A stretch of DNA of 8,119 nt, taken from Eubacteriales bacterium. Its GTDB lineage: Bacteria > Bacillota_A > Clostridia > Christensenellales > Aristaeellaceae. The notes under the pieces are model-generated. The model was not told the DNA's origin and did not search any database. It worked only from the letters and a program-made list of their open reading frames with translations. Shown piece by piece: positions 7,192-8,119 of the stretch; within the stretch, counting starts at the first letter, position 1; every line of letters begins with the position of its first letter. Both the position numbers and the translations under genes were made by a program. Location of the stretch: positions 1 through 8,119 of the forward strand of contig JAQUXV010000108.1 of NCBI GenBank assembly GCA_028692205.1. Direction: 5' to 3'.

Positions 7192-7642
7192 ACACTGACC
7201 TCCGTTCCGGGGTAGCCCGAATGATGTGGGATAATAGCGGGGTTGGTTTCCCGGTTTTCCTGCGGGAAGCGGCTTCATCCGCTGCCGGAGAAACGGGAAA
7301 ATCAGGCAAGCACGGGCACCGTCGCATTGCGAATGCCGATCCCTTGCACAGGCAGGAGGAACGGCGGCGTAACCGCAAGGATTTTTGAGCCTGTAGCGTA
7401 GCATGCCGGCTCAGGCTTTGACCGAGTGTTTACCTGCATAACGAGCCAAACGCGAGGGGGCGGCGCGGCGCGGGGAAAAGGCAGCCGTGAACCGATGGGG
7501 ATGCACCTGACCGGCTCATGGGCGCGGGCCGCGTAGCCTTGCCGTTGCCCGTACGCGTTTGCTCGAAAGGAAGGCCTTTCCCGGTTTACCGCGCCGTGAG
7601 GCGTCGGTATCCGATCTCGTTAGTTTGACTAACTTTGACCTT
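7192..7642 (-). other. Long untranslated leader of clpB
   Basis: About 450 nt separate the CtsR-controlled promoter from the clpB start, and I find no better promoter within it. Several hairpins can form: GAAAGG/CCTTTC (7565-7580, loop AAGG), CGCC/GGCG near 7590, AGCCTG/CAGGCT (about 7388-7417), and a pair of nested stems near 7247-7299 (TTTCCCG with CGGGAAA around AGCGG/CCGCT). A 45-codon minus-strand frame (7302-7439, MQVNTRSKPEPAC...) exists but lacks a ribosome binding site. No known riboswitch or CIRCE element was recognised. The leader could modulate clpB translation, or it may be decayed sequence that the transcript happens to cross. Confidence 0.45.
7624..7640 (-). promoter_or_regulatory. 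CtsR operator (heptad direct repeat)
   Basis: On the minus strand GGTCAAA-GTT-AGTCAAA matches the CtsR consensus RGTCAAANANRGTCAAA in both heptads and the 3-nt spacing; only the last spacer base (T) differs in the usual NAN reading. It lies just downstream of the -10, about +3 to +19, where CtsR would block transcription until heat or protein stress inactivates it. No ctsR gene is in the window. Confidence 0.9.
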
Positions 7643-7649
7643 CATAGGT

Positions 7650-7677
7650 AGTATACCGCAATTCGCCGCAATGTCAA
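7650..7677 (-). promoter_or_regulatory. SigA-type promoter of clpB
   Basis: A perfect TTGACA (7672-7677) and TATACT (7650-7655) lie 16 nt apart on the minus strand. Transcription should start near 7643, at the edge of the CtsR box. The sequence is AT-richer here than in the surrounding GC-rich DNA. Confidence 0.88.
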
Positions 7678-8040
7678 TAGGAAAGCAAAAGTTTTTCACG
7701 GCTTACGGATGGATAAAACGCAGGCCAATACAGGATCAATCCACCGGGCGCGGCCGGTGAAGGGCCTACCGGTTCGGCCCCCGGCAAGCACCGGAACACG
7801 GTGATGGTTTTCACTCCCCATCGCCCACGCTCCGCCGCAACCGCTGCCAATAGACGGCGGTAACGGCTACGCGACTGGTGGGGAGCGTCCGTATAGGCGA
7901 TGTTGCCGAACACGGAAGGGAAAAGCGGTCGGGCGTACGCCGGTTCTCCGGCGTCGGGGAAACCGACGGCAACACATGCCGGTGCGGCTGGCGCAGGGGC
8001 AAGGGAGGCTTTGCACTTTACAAGAATTGGCGGCGCGCGC
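7678..8040. other. Intergenic stretch between divergent promoters; no clear gene
   Basis: Open frames exist here (for example minus 7674-7913, starting at GTG), but none has a ribosome binding site or a recognisable product, and the minus frame ends inside the clpB -35. Inverted repeats seen: GGGCC/GGCCC (7762-7780) around an ACCGGT, then two adjacent stems ACGCCGG/CCGGCGT (7937-7954, loop TTCT) and CGTCGG/CCGACG (7952-7968, loop GGAAA), which share three bases and so would be mutually exclusive in part. No tRNA or known structured RNA was recognised. Confidence 0.35.
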
Positions 8041-8069
8041 TTGAAACACGGGGCGGTTCATGCTATGAT
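8041..8069 (+). promoter_or_regulatory. Extended -10 promoter for a gene leaving the right edge
   Basis: TTGAAA (8041-8046) and TATGAT (8064-8069) are exactly 17 nt apart, with TG at 8061-8062 giving an extended -10. Transcription should start near 8076. GTTCAT (8056-8061) and ATGAAC (8079-8084) form an inverted repeat around the -10 and start site that could be an operator. Confidence 0.65.
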
Positions 8070-8103
8070 GGACCATGGATGAACAGCGAAAGGCGGTCGG
8101 TCT

Positions 8104-8119
8104 ATGGAGGAGCGGGCGG
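8104..8119 (+). CDS. Possible start of a plus-strand gene, 3' partial
   Basis: ATG at 8104 (MEERA...) follows AAAGGCGG by about 7 nt and lies about 28 nt after the predicted transcription start. All three plus frames are open here. ATGs at 8075 and 8079 would be nearly leaderless, and the GGAGGAG at 8106-8112 could instead be the ribosome binding site of a start outside the window. Too little remains to identify a product. Confidence 0.25.

Noticed and set aside
5650..7215. 521-codon plus-strand open frame opposite clpB
   Set aside because: Antisense shadow of ClpB; no ribosome binding site or family resemblance.
7225..7240. TATTAT as a clpB -10 close to the start codon
   Set aside because: No acceptable -35 at 16-18 nt upstream; the 7650-7677 promoter is far better.
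7192..7404. In-frame 71-codon N-terminal extension of ClpB
   Set aside because: The Clp-N domain begins normally at [10 protein letters not shown], a GGAGG lies 7 nt before that ATG, and the extension is Pro/Arg/Cys-rich and unlike ClpB.
7382..7418. Hairpin AGCCTG/CAGGCT as an attenuator ahead of clpB
   Set aside because: On the minus strand it is followed by AAAAAT, not a T-run, so it cannot be an intrinsic terminator in that direction.
7417..7423. Second CtsR-like heptad GGTCAAA on the minus strand
   Set aside because: No partner heptad at the required spacing, so it is unlikely to bind CtsR.
7302..7439. 45-codon minus-strand frame in the clpB leader (MQVNTRSKPEPAC...)
   Set aside because: No ribosome binding site and no recognisable family; kept only as a note on the leader.
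7674..7913. 79-codon minus-strand frame upstream of clpB
   Set aside because: GTG start with pyrimidine-rich sequence in place of a ribosome binding site; it ends inside the clpB -35; product not recognisable.

Overview
The window looks like a chromosomal segment of a GC-rich member of the Firmicutes, probably a clostridial lineage. Three things point that way: a clpB promoter carrying a textbook CtsR heptad-repeat operator, strong AGGAGG-type ribosome binding sites, and protein families common in Clostridia. No rRNA, tRNA, CRISPR array or transposase gene was seen.

Layout, left to right. (1) The 3' part of a plus-strand gene for a TIGR03943/DUF1980 (YcgQ-like) membrane protein runs off the left edge. 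(2) It converges on a minus-strand two-gene operon, a winged-helix (ArsR-like) regulator followed by an MFS transporter. The genes overlap by 8 bp (ATGCGTAA), and a very good extended -10 promoter carries a 13-bp palindrome in its spacer. The roughly 250-bp convergent gap holds four hairpins, the last a strong terminator-like stem. (3) A minus-strand rsgA (ribosome-assembly GTPase) follows. It probably starts at TTG, and ahead of it lie a promoter, a 24-codon ORF with a good ribosome binding site, and a nested inverted-repeat structure of about 120 bp. (4) A complete minus-strand clpB (882 aa disaggregase) has a strong terminator behind it. Its only convincing promoter is about 460 bp upstream of the start codon and has a CtsR box just downstream of the -10. 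(5) The last 440 bp hold that promoter, a stretch with no clear gene, and a plus-strand extended -10 promoter whose gene lies mostly or wholly beyond the right edge.

Functionally this is mostly housekeeping and stress biology (ClpB, RsgA) plus a small self-regulated efflux-type operon. I see no strong case for a new multi-gene system. The parts least explained by known families are the branched repeat and small ORF ahead of rsgA, the roughly 450-nt leader of clpB, and the hairpin-rich convergent gap.
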